Of a DNA stretch of 21,724 nucleotides, positions 1 to 6,170 are shown one piece after another. The DNA comes from Deltaproteobacteria bacterium (GTDB lineage: Bacteria > Desulfobacterota > Desulfobacteria > Desulfobacterales > C00003060). The stretch covers positions 1 through 21,724 of the forward strand of contig JAFDGP010000009.1 in NCBI GenBank assembly GCA_019309245.1, read 5' to 3'. Positions within the stretch are counted from its first letter, which is position 1; every line of letters begins with the position of its first letter. A model generated the notes under the pieces. It had not been told where the DNA came from. It worked only from the letters and a program-made list of their open reading frames with translations, and made no database searches. The position numbers were made by a program, and so were the translations under genes.

Positions 1-56
1 GGGGATGCCGATTTTACCGGATCTGCTTTGTTGGTGGGCGCTTGAAGTACAACAGT

Positions 57-109
57 ACGTCGGCACGCCCACCGCCTCGCATCTCCGGCAAACTCGGCAA
101 CCGGTGGAT
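57..109 (-). repeat. Dispersed ~53 bp repeat, copy 1
   Basis: This stretch matches 1018-1070 at 50 of 53 positions, in the same orientation, and is also related to 9099-9146. It lies 11 bases past the stop of the lipoprotein gene that ends at 121, so that gene sits between two direct copies. The ends (CCACCG near the left, CGGTGG near the right) are complementary, so the unit can fold as a hairpin, like REP-type elements. The strand is arbitrary. Confidence 0.7.
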
Positions 110-120
110 TTGGGACCGTT

Positions 121-1086
121 TCAGGGCTTGAGCCGGACGCAACAACTCCGCTCGAAATCATCGCCCGCAATCCCCACCGCCTCGGCTTGATGTTCCAGAA
201 CCCGGCTGATTTTAAGCTCTCCCGCCTTGGGACCGGCCATCAGGTACACACGGCCCGCGAATCCCTGCACAGGGTCCGCCATCTTGAACACCTCCAACAC
301 ATCCCCCTGCGCAAGCCCGACATCTTTTCCGGCTGAAACAATACATGTCCCCTTCGTGCACCTGACCACGAACCCGCTCCAGGGAATGGCTGACAGCCGG
401 TCGCAAACCGCATCCGCCATCTTCGGTATGACTTCGACAAGCAATGGCCGCACGTACTGGCCGGCCTCAACCCCAGGGCCCTGGTCCTCCCAGGCCATGT
501 CCGTCAGATCCAGCTCCTGTTCAAACACCTCGTCCATCATTGTAGCCGTCGTTTCCACATCGTACACGCGCACTCGAAAGGCGGCACGCAGCACAGGGAC
601 CAGGTCTCGAAACCCCCATATCCCCCGCTTTTCCTTGTCCACGTGCATGTCCACCACCCCGGTCTCCAGCACCGCGTTCACCCCGTGGATCCGGCCGGCC
701 TGGGCCAGCGCCAGATTATCCAGCTCACCGGAGGTGAGGCGTGGGACAGCCTCCAGGGCACTGCGCACCTGTTGCGACCCTATGACCTTCACGGCATCAC
801 AATCCTCGGCCAAGGCCACTTCCAGGGCCGAAGCCGCGGCCCCCGCCAGATCGGCCCCACCGGGGTCCAAACGGCGGGCTGCGGACAAGACCACGATCTT
901 TTTTTTCAAACGCGGCTCGTCGCCCATGATGTCGTCGGCGATTTTTTTCGTGGTCGCACAGCCAGCCGTGACCACCCACACCAACAAGACAATCCCCAGG
1001 ATCAGCCGGGCCTTAGCACGTCGGCACGCCCACCGCCTTGCATCTCCGACAAACCCGGCAACCGGTGGATCCGAGGGGACCATCAT
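121..1086 (-). CDS. Outer-membrane-type lipoprotein, CsgG/FlgT-like (uncertain)
   Basis: Predicted 321-residue lipoprotein. A hydrophobic stretch (about residues 28-41) ends in a lipobox VTAGC with Cys43 as the lipidated residue. The mature part begins KKKIVVLSAARR, the beta-strand opening common in CsgG/FlgT-like assembly lipoproteins. It ends in a small beta-rich region (about 240-321) with 'GKDVGLAQGDVLEVF', like the C-terminal domain of FlgT. Function is not established. I prefer the ATG at 1086 because an AGGGGC/AAGG stretch precedes it; an upstream ATG at 1131 overlaps the end of queF. From 1086, residues about 6-23 are encoded by the dispersed repeat at 1018-1070, giving an unusually long, Arg-rich region before the signal helix. 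It is the last gene of the queT-queF run, but a shared role with queuosine is not implied. Confidence 0.6.
   Translation of the reverse strand: MMVPSDPPVAGFVGDARRWACRRAKARLILGIVLLVWVVTAGCATTKKIADDIMGDEPRLKKKIVVLSAARRLDPGGADLAGAAASALEVALAEDCDAVKVIGSQQVRSALEAVPRLTSGELDNLALAQAGRIHGVNAVLETGVVDMHVDKEKRGIWGFRDLVPVLRAAFRVRVYDVETTATMMDEVFEQELDLTDMAWEDQGPGVEAGQYVRPLLVEVIPKMADAVCDRLSAIPWSGFVVRCTKGTCIVSAGKDVGLAQGDVLEVFKMADPVQGFAGRVYLMAGPKAGELKISRVLEHQAEAVGIAGDDFERSCCVRLKP
1018..1070 (-). repeat. Dispersed ~53 bp repeat, copy 2 (inside CDS 5' end)
   Basis: Direct copy of 57-109 with 3 mismatches in 53 bases. It falls inside the 5' end of the lipoprotein reading frame, keeps the frame open, and contributes about 18 codons upstream of the signal helix. 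The ends CCACCG and CGGTGG are inverted repeats. Confidence 0.7.
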
Positions 1087-1111
1087 CCTTGGGCGCCCCT
1101 GCATTCTTTTT

Positions 1112-1528
1112 TTATGATGACTGTTTCGCACCGTATGTCACCTGCACCCTTGTGGTAATGCCTCCACGAGGCGTAAACACCCCTGTCACTTCCAAAAACT
1201 TGGGATCCAGAACCGCGACCAGATCGTCCAGAACCCGGTTGACCACGTGCTCATAGAAGATCCCGACACCACGGTACTGCATCAGATAGTATTTCAGGGA
1301 CTTGAGTTCCACGATCCTTTCTTTGGGCACGTAGCGGATCGTGAGCAACCCAAAGTCCGGAAGCCCGGAGATAGGGCATACTGATGTAAATTCAGGCTGT
1401 TCGATCTTGATCTCAATGTCTCGGCGTGCCTTATAGGCGTAGTCAAGCACCTCAAGCACGTCCTTTTTCACCTGATCGGGCGGCTTAATGCTGTCAAACA
1501 GCTTGTTTGCCATATCCGATACGTTCAT
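1112..1528 (-). CDS. queF: NADPH-dependent 7-cyano-7-deazaguanine (preQ0) reductase QueF
   Basis: Cytosolic enzyme that reduces preQ0 to preQ1 with NADPH in queuosine biosynthesis. The 138-residue length fits the short, unimodular (YkvM-type) QueF. Visible family features are the nucleophilic Cys51 in FTSVCP, Asp58 in GLPDFG, the signature ELKSLKYYL at 74-82, and the FYEHVVNRVLDDL helix with His94. The start at 1528 has a strong ribosome binding site (AAAGGAG, 6 bases upstream). The gene overlaps the 3' end of the upstream transporter by 35 bases, so the two are almost certainly co-transcribed and translationally linked. Confidence 0.95.
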   Translation of the reverse strand: MNVSDMANKLFDSIKPPDQVKKDVLEVLDYAYKARRDIEIKIEQPEFTSVCPISGLPDFGLLTIRYVPKERIVELKSLKYYLMQYRGVGIFYEHVVNRVLDDLVAVLDPKFLEVTGVFTPRGGITTRVQVTYGAKQSS

Positions 1529-2132
1529 GGCGGCTCCTTTGAAGGGTACACAGATAGAAGATGGGGGTGTCCAGCAGGGCGATCAACACCTTGACCAGAT
1601 ACTGGCCCACAATCATTTTTTCAAGGTCAGGCACCGTGCCCCAAAAGGCCAGGCTGATAAAGATCACGGTATCGACCAGTTGGCTGACAATGGTGGACAC
1701 ATTGTTCCGCAGCCATTTGAATCGCCCCCCGGTCAACCGTCTGAGAAAATGAAACGCCCAGACATCGTGCTGCTGTGAGCACACATAGGCCGCCAGCGAG
1801 GCCAGTACAATTCGCCTGTTGGGCCCCAGGAGCACCTCATAGGCGGTCTGCTTCTCAGTCATGAACGGGGCCACCGGCAACAGCATGCCCGCGTAGATAA
1901 TCACCATGGCAAAAACCGACGCCAGAAAACCGTACCAGACGGTGCGGTTGGCCTCTTGCTTGCCGTAGAGTTCCCCGATGATATCCGTGACCAGAAACGT
2001 AAACGGATACACGATAATGGCCGCAGGCACCACCAGACCCCCAACCAGCACCACCTTAGATGCAATGATATTGGAAACCACCAGGGCCGCAATAAAAAGC
2101 GACTGCAATATGCCGAGCTTTTTTAGGGTCAT
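1494..2132 (-). CDS. Queuosine precursor transporter, VUT family (YhhQ/DUF165)
   Basis: Inner-membrane protein of 212 residues with about six hydrophobic segments. It has the family pattern of an N-terminal 'VSNIIASKVV' helix, 'PFTFLVTDIIGELYGK' near residues 43-58 and a C-terminal 'LDTPIFY' segment. Members of this family (YhhQ) import queuosine precursors such as preQ0 and preQ1. The overlap with queF supports a salvage role: an imported preQ0 could be reduced by the next gene product. GAGG precedes the ATG at 2132. No preQ1 riboswitch was recognisable upstream. Which precursor is moved cannot be read from the sequence. Confidence 0.9.
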   Translation of the reverse strand: MTLKKLGILQSLFIAALVVSNIIASKVVLVGGLVVPAAIIVYPFTFLVTDIIGELYGKQEANRTVWYGFLASVFAMVIIYAGMLLPVAPFMTEKQTAYEVLLGPNRRIVLASLAAYVCSQQHDVWAFHFLRRLTGGRFKWLRNNVSTIVSQLVDTVIFISLAFWGTVPDLEKMIVGQYLVKVLIALLDTPIFYLCTLQRSRHERIGYGKQAV

Positions 2133-2419
2133 CCTTGCCTCAAATCAGAACCTTCACGCGTCGAGACCTTTGCAAAACTCGTTGCTCTAGCTTACAGGGC
2201 CGCATTTTGCGCACCCAGCCGCTAGGCAGTGGGTTGTGCAAAGCGCTGGCGTCGGGGCACCCTATAGCACAATTTGCAGATCAAAGCGCTTGAAAAATGA
2301 CGGCTTCGTAAAGGTCTCGCACTCTGGGCTGCGGGCCGTTCAAGGCGTACGCCACAAAACGAACAGAACCGGCGTCTGAAAGGGACCCCAACACCACGGT
2401 TCTTCTGGTAGCCGCTGAT
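2133..2419. other. Gene-free stretch between queT and the YkgJ-like gene
   Basis: Holds the promoter side of the queT-queF operon, the MITE-like unit at 2162-2319 and, at 2397-2420, a motif shared with 9418-9441. I found no supported gene, and no recognisable preQ1 riboswitch upstream of queT. Confidence 0.5.
2162..2319. mobile_element. MITE-like element with 10 bp terminal inverted repeats
   Basis: A 158-bp non-coding unit is bounded by perfect 10-bp inverted repeats: CGAGACCTTT at 2162-2171 and AAAGGTCTCG at 2310-2319. The left end continues GCAAAA, a terminal motif I associate with some insertion sequences. Inside, 2206-2217 and 2230-2242 form a strong imperfect hairpin (TTTGCGCACCCA against TGGGTTGTGCAAA). 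It has no transposase reading frame, and no clear target duplication was seen. Confidence 0.55.
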
Positions 2420-2420
2420 T
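2397..2420 (-). repeat. Short repeat shared with the right end of the 9197-9449 element
   Basis: This 24-base motif, CGGTTCTTCTGGTAGC followed by CGCTGATT, matches 9418-9441 at 21 of 24 positions. In both places it lies at or just past the stop codon of a minus-strand gene. A weak partial counterpart (CGAACAGAACCG, near 2360-2371) suggests a decayed inverted partner. Confidence 0.45.
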
Positions 2421-3208
2421 TACGGAGTCCGAGGCCGGACGTGTTTGGCGCGGATGCCCCAAACGAAAAGTTTCACCCACTCGAACCCGAACAGCATCAG
2501 GGAGACCTCGTTGGTTTCGATTTTTTTGAGCACGTCCTTTTTCACCTTGAACCTTTTTAAAAACGTACTCCTGAAGACAAACTCCCGAAACCTGTCCAGG
2601 TTGTATGTCGCCATCAGCGCCATTCTACCCTTTTGCCCGGACGCCCCCTCAGGCCCCCAGGGATCATTCTGGAAAAGCGCTTTAAGCTCGGCCCAGCAGC
2701 GCGTCATGCGGTGGTATTCAACGGCCTCCTGGTCCTGTTCCCAGCTCGATGCGGTCCACCGGTCGGTTTCTTTCCGGCCCAGGCAGAAATCAGGGGGCCG
2801 GAAAAAATAGACGTCCCTGGCGGCCCCCCGCGGGCCTTCAAACAGAATCCCCTGTTCCAGAGGAAAGGTGCGGCAGGTGTCCGGCCGGTCCGGGTAGACC
2901 GAACACCCCTGTTTTGTGAGAAAGGGACAGGTCTTGTCCTCATCTTCCGACATCGAAAGCAACACATCCGGAAAGGAATTGCCCTGGCGCAGGACCATTT
3001 CTGTGTGCTGTTCCAAAAAACGGTCGGAACGCATCCCCAGACAATTTTTGAGCCTCAATACATCATAGGGATACAAAAATAAGGTCAGGTTCCTGCAGCA
3101 TCGGGTAAAACAGGAAAGGCCCCGGTGACAGCGGAAGCAGAAGATTTCGTCCTCACGAAGCGCCCTTGAAAGCAGGTCTTGCTGCTGTTTCTCATCAATA
3201 TATTTCAT
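2420..3208 (-). CDS. YkgJ-family cysteine cluster protein
   Basis: Protein of 262 residues from the preferred ATG at 3208; the longer frame from 3304 would overlap the divergent gene and adds a non-conserved leader. The N-terminal half carries the YkgJ (zinc/iron-chelating) cysteine pattern: Cys24, Cys27, Cys33 and the pair Cys37-Cys38, followed by CPFL (Cys94), GCSVYPDRPDTCRTFPL (Cys102, Cys112). These cysteines are expected to bind zinc or an Fe-S cluster. The C-terminal 130 residues are not recognised. Its biochemical role is unknown for the family. It is divergent from a radical SAM gene with a 89-base shared intergenic region, which hints at co-regulation. The ribosome binding site is weak. 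Confidence 0.8.
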   Translation of the reverse strand: MKYIDEKQQQDLLSRALREDEIFCFRCHRGLSCFTRCCRNLTLFLYPYDVLRLKNCLGMRSDRFLEQHTEMVLRQGNSFPDVLLSMSEDEDKTCPFLTKQGCSVYPDRPDTCRTFPLEQGILFEGPRGAARDVYFFRPPDFCLGRKETDRWTASSWEQDQEAVEYHRMTRCWAELKALFQNDPWGPEGASGQKGRMALMATYNLDRFREFVFRSTFLKRFKVKKDVLKKIETNEVSLMLFGFEWVKLFVWGIRAKHVRPRTP

Positions 3209-3297
3209 TGCCTGAAGTGCGAACAAATGATACAGATTGAAAATACACGAACTTTTTATCACGAACACATGAAAAAGAGAAACGGAGTCTGGATGTC

Positions 3298-4305
3298 TTG
3301 ACACCGAAAACCGTCGCTTTCAGGAAAGACGCTCGAAACGTGTTCTTTCACATCCTGACCCGCTGTAATTTCCGCTGCCGCCATTGTTACATCAATCCCC
3401 GGGAGCACGGAACAAAAACCCTTCCGGTTTCCACCGTCGAAACCTGGCTCCGGGTGCTCCACAAGCCCGGCAAGGCGTCCAACCTGATTCTGATCGGCGG
3501 AGAGCCCACCCTGCATCAAGACCTACCTCGGATGATCCGCTGCGCCCGCCGCCTGGGCTATGCTTCCATCACGGTGGACACAAACGGGACCTTTTGTCAC
3601 GGCATCCTGGACAAGACCTCCCCTGATGATCTGGACTACTTCAGCGTCGGCCTCGACGGTTCGAGTGCCGAGGTCAACGATCGAATCCGGGGGAAAAACG
3701 CCTTTAAGCGAGCTGTCTCCGGCATGGAAAAGGCCATTAAAAAGGGCTTCCGGCTGAGCCTGATCTACACAGTGAGCCGGATGAATATCTTTGACCTGAA
3801 AAACATGCCGAACCTCTTGACGGCCCTGGGAATCAACCGCTTCTTCATTCAGGTAGTCGGTATCCGGGGCAGGTCCGCCCAGGTTGGCGCGCCATCACTT
3901 CAGGTCACCCGCCGCCAATGGGCCTCAGTGGTTCCCAGGGTAGCCCGCCGGGCTGCCGGGCTGGGAATTCAGGTAACGTACCCGAAGGTCTTTCTCAAAC
4001 CCGGGGAACGCTTTGAGTGTGCCGGCCTGGTGGCGGACAATTATTTTGTGTTCCCGAACGGCAGGGTCTACCGCTGCCCGCTTTGTGAAGATTTTCCGCT
4101 CCACAGCCTGGCTTTCAACAAGGATAAACTGGAGCCGCGGCCCCCTGTGAACGAAAGCCAACTCTTCCAGCTCACCATTTCCGAAGGATGCGTGATGAAC
4201 AAGTTGGTCCAGCCCGGAAATCTGGACTATGATACCCGGGGAAGGCCCAGATACCAGGTCGCTTGCTGCCTGTTGAAAGAAGAAATTCATCCTCAAAAAA
4301 CATAA
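3298..4305 (+). CDS. Radical SAM protein with SPASM-like cysteine-rich C-terminus
   Basis: Cytosolic 335-residue enzyme. The 4Fe-4S/SAM motif CxxxCxxC is Cys23, Cys27, Cys30 (CNFRCRHCY), and the SAM-binding GGEP is at 67-70. After the partial TIM barrel the C-terminus carries Cys241, Cys260, Cys263, Cys298 and Cys323-Cys324, consistent with extra Fe-S clusters in a SPASM/twitch-like domain. The start is a TTG at 3298: the nearby ATG at 3293 runs straight into a stop, and GGAG lies about 10 bases upstream. The substrate is unknown. No RiPP precursor peptide or obvious partner enzyme was seen. The neighbours are a YkgJ-like cysteine protein (divergent) and the HsdR_N-like gene 52 bases downstream. 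Confidence 0.85.
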   Translation: MTPKTVAFRKDARNVFFHILTRCNFRCRHCYINPREHGTKTLPVSTVETWLRVLHKPGKASNLILIGGEPTLHQDLPRMIRCARRLGYASITVDTNGTFCHGILDKTSPDDLDYFSVGLDGSSAEVNDRIRGKNAFKRAVSGMEKAIKKGFRLSLIYTVSRMNIFDLKNMPNLLTALGINRFFIQVVGIRGRSAQVGAPSLQVTRRQWASVVPRVARRAAGLGIQVTYPKVFLKPGERFECAGLVADNYFVFPNGRVYRCPLCEDFPLHSLAFNKDKLEPRPPVNESQLFQLTISEGCVMNKLVQPGNLDYDTRGRPRYQVACCLLKEEIHPQKT

Positions 4306-4357
4306 CCCTGTCGCGAGCCGGGGGAAAGTCAGTACGTCCTATGCCAAGGAGGTTACC

Positions 4358-4921
4358 ATGCCTGACACGATAAAGCCCTACGAGATGATTACTGATTTTG
4401 TGACCGGGGATAAAATCCCGAATATCGGCGCCGAAGAAAACCGCCAGCGCGTGGAGCGGTTTCTTGTGGAAAAGAAAGGATACCGGAAATCCGAGATCGA
4501 GGTAGGTGTGCCGATACATCTGGAAGTCAGCGGCGAGCCCTATCGTTCCACGGTGGATCTGGTCATACGGTTGCAAGGCAAACGGCTCATGGTCATCAAA
4601 TGCGTGGCAGGCTCCATGGGATCCCGACACCGGGAGACCCTGGCCGCAGCCCGGCTTCTGGATGCCTACCAGATCCCTTTTGCGGTGGTCAGTGACGGCA
4701 AGTCCGCACACCTGTTGGACACCGCTACCGGTGACATCATCGCCGAGGAGATCGATGCCCTGCCCTCCAGAGACGAGGCGCTTGAAAAGCTCGACGGGCT
4801 GCGGTTTGAGCCCTTTCCCGAGTCCAAGGCGGATCGGGAAAAAATCATCTTCCGTTCCTATGATGAAATGAACGTTAACGTCGCTAGAACGCTTCAGTCC
4901 GGGCCCGAAGAGGCCTCCTGA
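4358..4921 (+). CDS. Stand-alone HsdR N-terminal-domain-like protein
   Basis: Protein of 187 residues resembling only the nuclease-like N-terminal domain of type I restriction subunit HsdR; no helicase motor, HsdM or HsdS is nearby, so it is not a restriction system. Visible features are a helix with GAEENRQRVERFL (24-36), the beta strand STVDLVIRL carrying Asp67, and the following strand LMVIKCVAGS (77-86). Where HsdR proteins usually have an ExK (for example IEAK), this has IKCV, so the normal PD-(D/E)xK site looks incomplete. It has a strong AAGGAGG six bases before the ATG, and a stop only 9 bases from the convergent argJ. Function is unknown. Confidence 0.75.
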   Translation: MPDTIKPYEMITDFVTGDKIPNIGAEENRQRVERFLVEKKGYRKSEIEVGVPIHLEVSGEPYRSTVDLVIRLQGKRLMVIKCVAGSMGSRHRETLAAARLLDAYQIPFAVVSDGKSAHLLDTATGDIIAEEIDALPSRDEALEKLDGLRFEPFPESKADREKIIFRSYDEMNVNVARTLQSGPEEAS

Positions 4922-4930
4922 TAGCTGCCC

Positions 4931-6124
4931 CTACGTGCGGTAGTCTGCATTGATCTTCACGTAGTCAATGGAGAGGTCACAGGTATGAACCACAAACCCG
5001 GCTCGGCCCACACCCAAATCAATCACGATGCAAAACTGCTTTTGCTTCAGGACGTTCGAGGCCATTTCTTCAGCCTCCGGGCCAAGCCCTTGGCCCCTCG
5101 CCACTACCCGGACGTTGTCAAAAAAGACATCCACCGCTTCCGCGTCCACCGCCGCCCCGGAACGGCCCACCGCCGCCATGATACGGCCCCAGTTCGCATC
5201 CTGCCCGTAAAGCGCAGTCTTGACCAGGGGAGATTCAGCGACCGCGTATGCCACCGCCCTGGCATCCTCCCGGTTTTGCGCCCCCCTCACTGAAATCTTG
5301 ACCGATTTGGTAGCGCCTTCCGCGTCTTCAACAATCTGAAGCGCCAGGCTCATGAGCATTTCGTCCAGGACCTGTTGAAAGGCGGATGCACAGCCCGGCC
5401 CCTCCAGGCTCAAGCCGCTGAGCCCGTTGGCCAGCACCAAGACCGTGTCATTGGTGCTCGTGTCTCCGTCTACTGTAATCGTGTTGAACGATTTCGCCAC
5501 TGCATCCGTTAAGGCCCTCTGGAGCGGCCCGGCAGGTCCTCCCATATCGGTGCACACCACACACAGCATAGTGGCCATGTCCGGCCGGATCATGCCCGCT
5601 CCTTTCGCCACCGCCGTGACCGAAAAAGCCTTGCCGTCTGCCTCTGCGCGTCTTGAGACGATCTTGGCAAATGTATCGGTGGTCATGATCGCCTCGGCCA
5701 CCTCGAAAAATCCGTCCGGACGAAGCCCGCCGGCCAGTTTGGGCACTGCGGTCTCAATGGCATCCATGTTCAGGGGAACACCGATCACACCGGTGGAAAG
5801 TGCCAGCACCAGGGTCTCGTCGACCCCGAGGGCCTGTGCCGCCAAACGGGTCGTGTTTTCGGCATCTTGTAAACCCCGTTTTCCCGTACATGCGTTGGCG
5901 TTTCCGCTGTTGGCCACCACGGCCTGCGCACGACCGCGTGCGATCCGCTCCCTGTCCAGAAGCACCGGAGCCGCCGGGACCCGGTTCCTGGTAAATACAC
6001 CGGCCGCACAGGCGGGGACCTCGGAAAAAATCAGGGCAAGGTCCTTTCTGTCGCGTTTCTTAATGCCAGCGGAAACCGCCCCGGCCAAAAAGCCCGGAAC
6101 CCTGGAAATTGCAGATCTGTTCAT
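4931..6124 (-). CDS. argJ: Glutamate N-acetyltransferase / ornithine acetyltransferase ArgJ
   Basis: Arginine biosynthesis: transfers acetyl from N-acetylornithine to glutamate and may also use acetyl-CoA (bifunctional form). It is made as a 397-residue precursor that cleaves itself into alpha and beta chains. The cleavage site is visible as Ala184-Thr185 in RPDMATMLC, with Thr185 becoming the nucleophile. Other family motifs are NSGNAN (72-77), STGVIG (110-115) and KGAGMI (174-179). The start at 6124 (MNRSAISRVPGF) is preferred over an in-frame ATG at 6286, which lies inside secA; AAGG precedes 6124. It follows secA by 46 bases, so it is probably co-transcribed. The ArgA-like gene at 10660 serves the same pathway. 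Confidence 0.95.
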   Translation of the reverse strand: MNRSAISRVPGFLAGAVSAGIKKRDRKDLALIFSEVPACAAGVFTRNRVPAAPVLLDRERIARGRAQAVVANSGNANACTGKRGLQDAENTTRLAAQALGVDETLVLALSTGVIGVPLNMDAIETAVPKLAGGLRPDGFFEVAEAIMTTDTFAKIVSRRAEADGKAFSVTAVAKGAGMIRPDMATMLCVVCTDMGGPAGPLQRALTDAVAKSFNTITVDGDTSTNDTVLVLANGLSGLSLEGPGCASAFQQVLDEMLMSLALQIVEDAEGATKSVKISVRGAQNREDARAVAYAVAESPLVKTALYGQDANWGRIMAAVGRSGAAVDAEAVDVFFDNVRVVARGQGLGPEAEEMASNVLKQKQFCIVIDLGVGRAGFVVHTCDLSIDYVKINADYRT

Positions 6125-6170
6125 ATCAAAGCCTTTTTGAGGAACAATACTCCGGCCTGGACCGAACGCC

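Noticed and set aside
5..190. 61-codon plus-strand frame at the left end
   Set aside because: It runs through repeat copy 1 and the antisense of the lipoprotein 3' end, has no ribosome binding site and resembles no protein.
227..1117. 296-codon plus-strand frame opposite the lipoprotein gene
   Set aside because: Antisense shadow caused by high GC; composition (Ser/Thr/Arg/Pro-rich) is not protein-like, while the minus frame has a signal peptide and lipobox.
2120..2165. preQ1 riboswitch upstream of queT
   Set aside because: A short AGGTTCTGA on the minus strand is reminiscent, but the conserved loop and the CUA/AAAA tail of preQ1-I are not there.
4358..4921. Type I restriction-modification system
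   Set aside because: Only an HsdR_N-like domain is present; there is no helicase part, HsdM or HsdS in the window.
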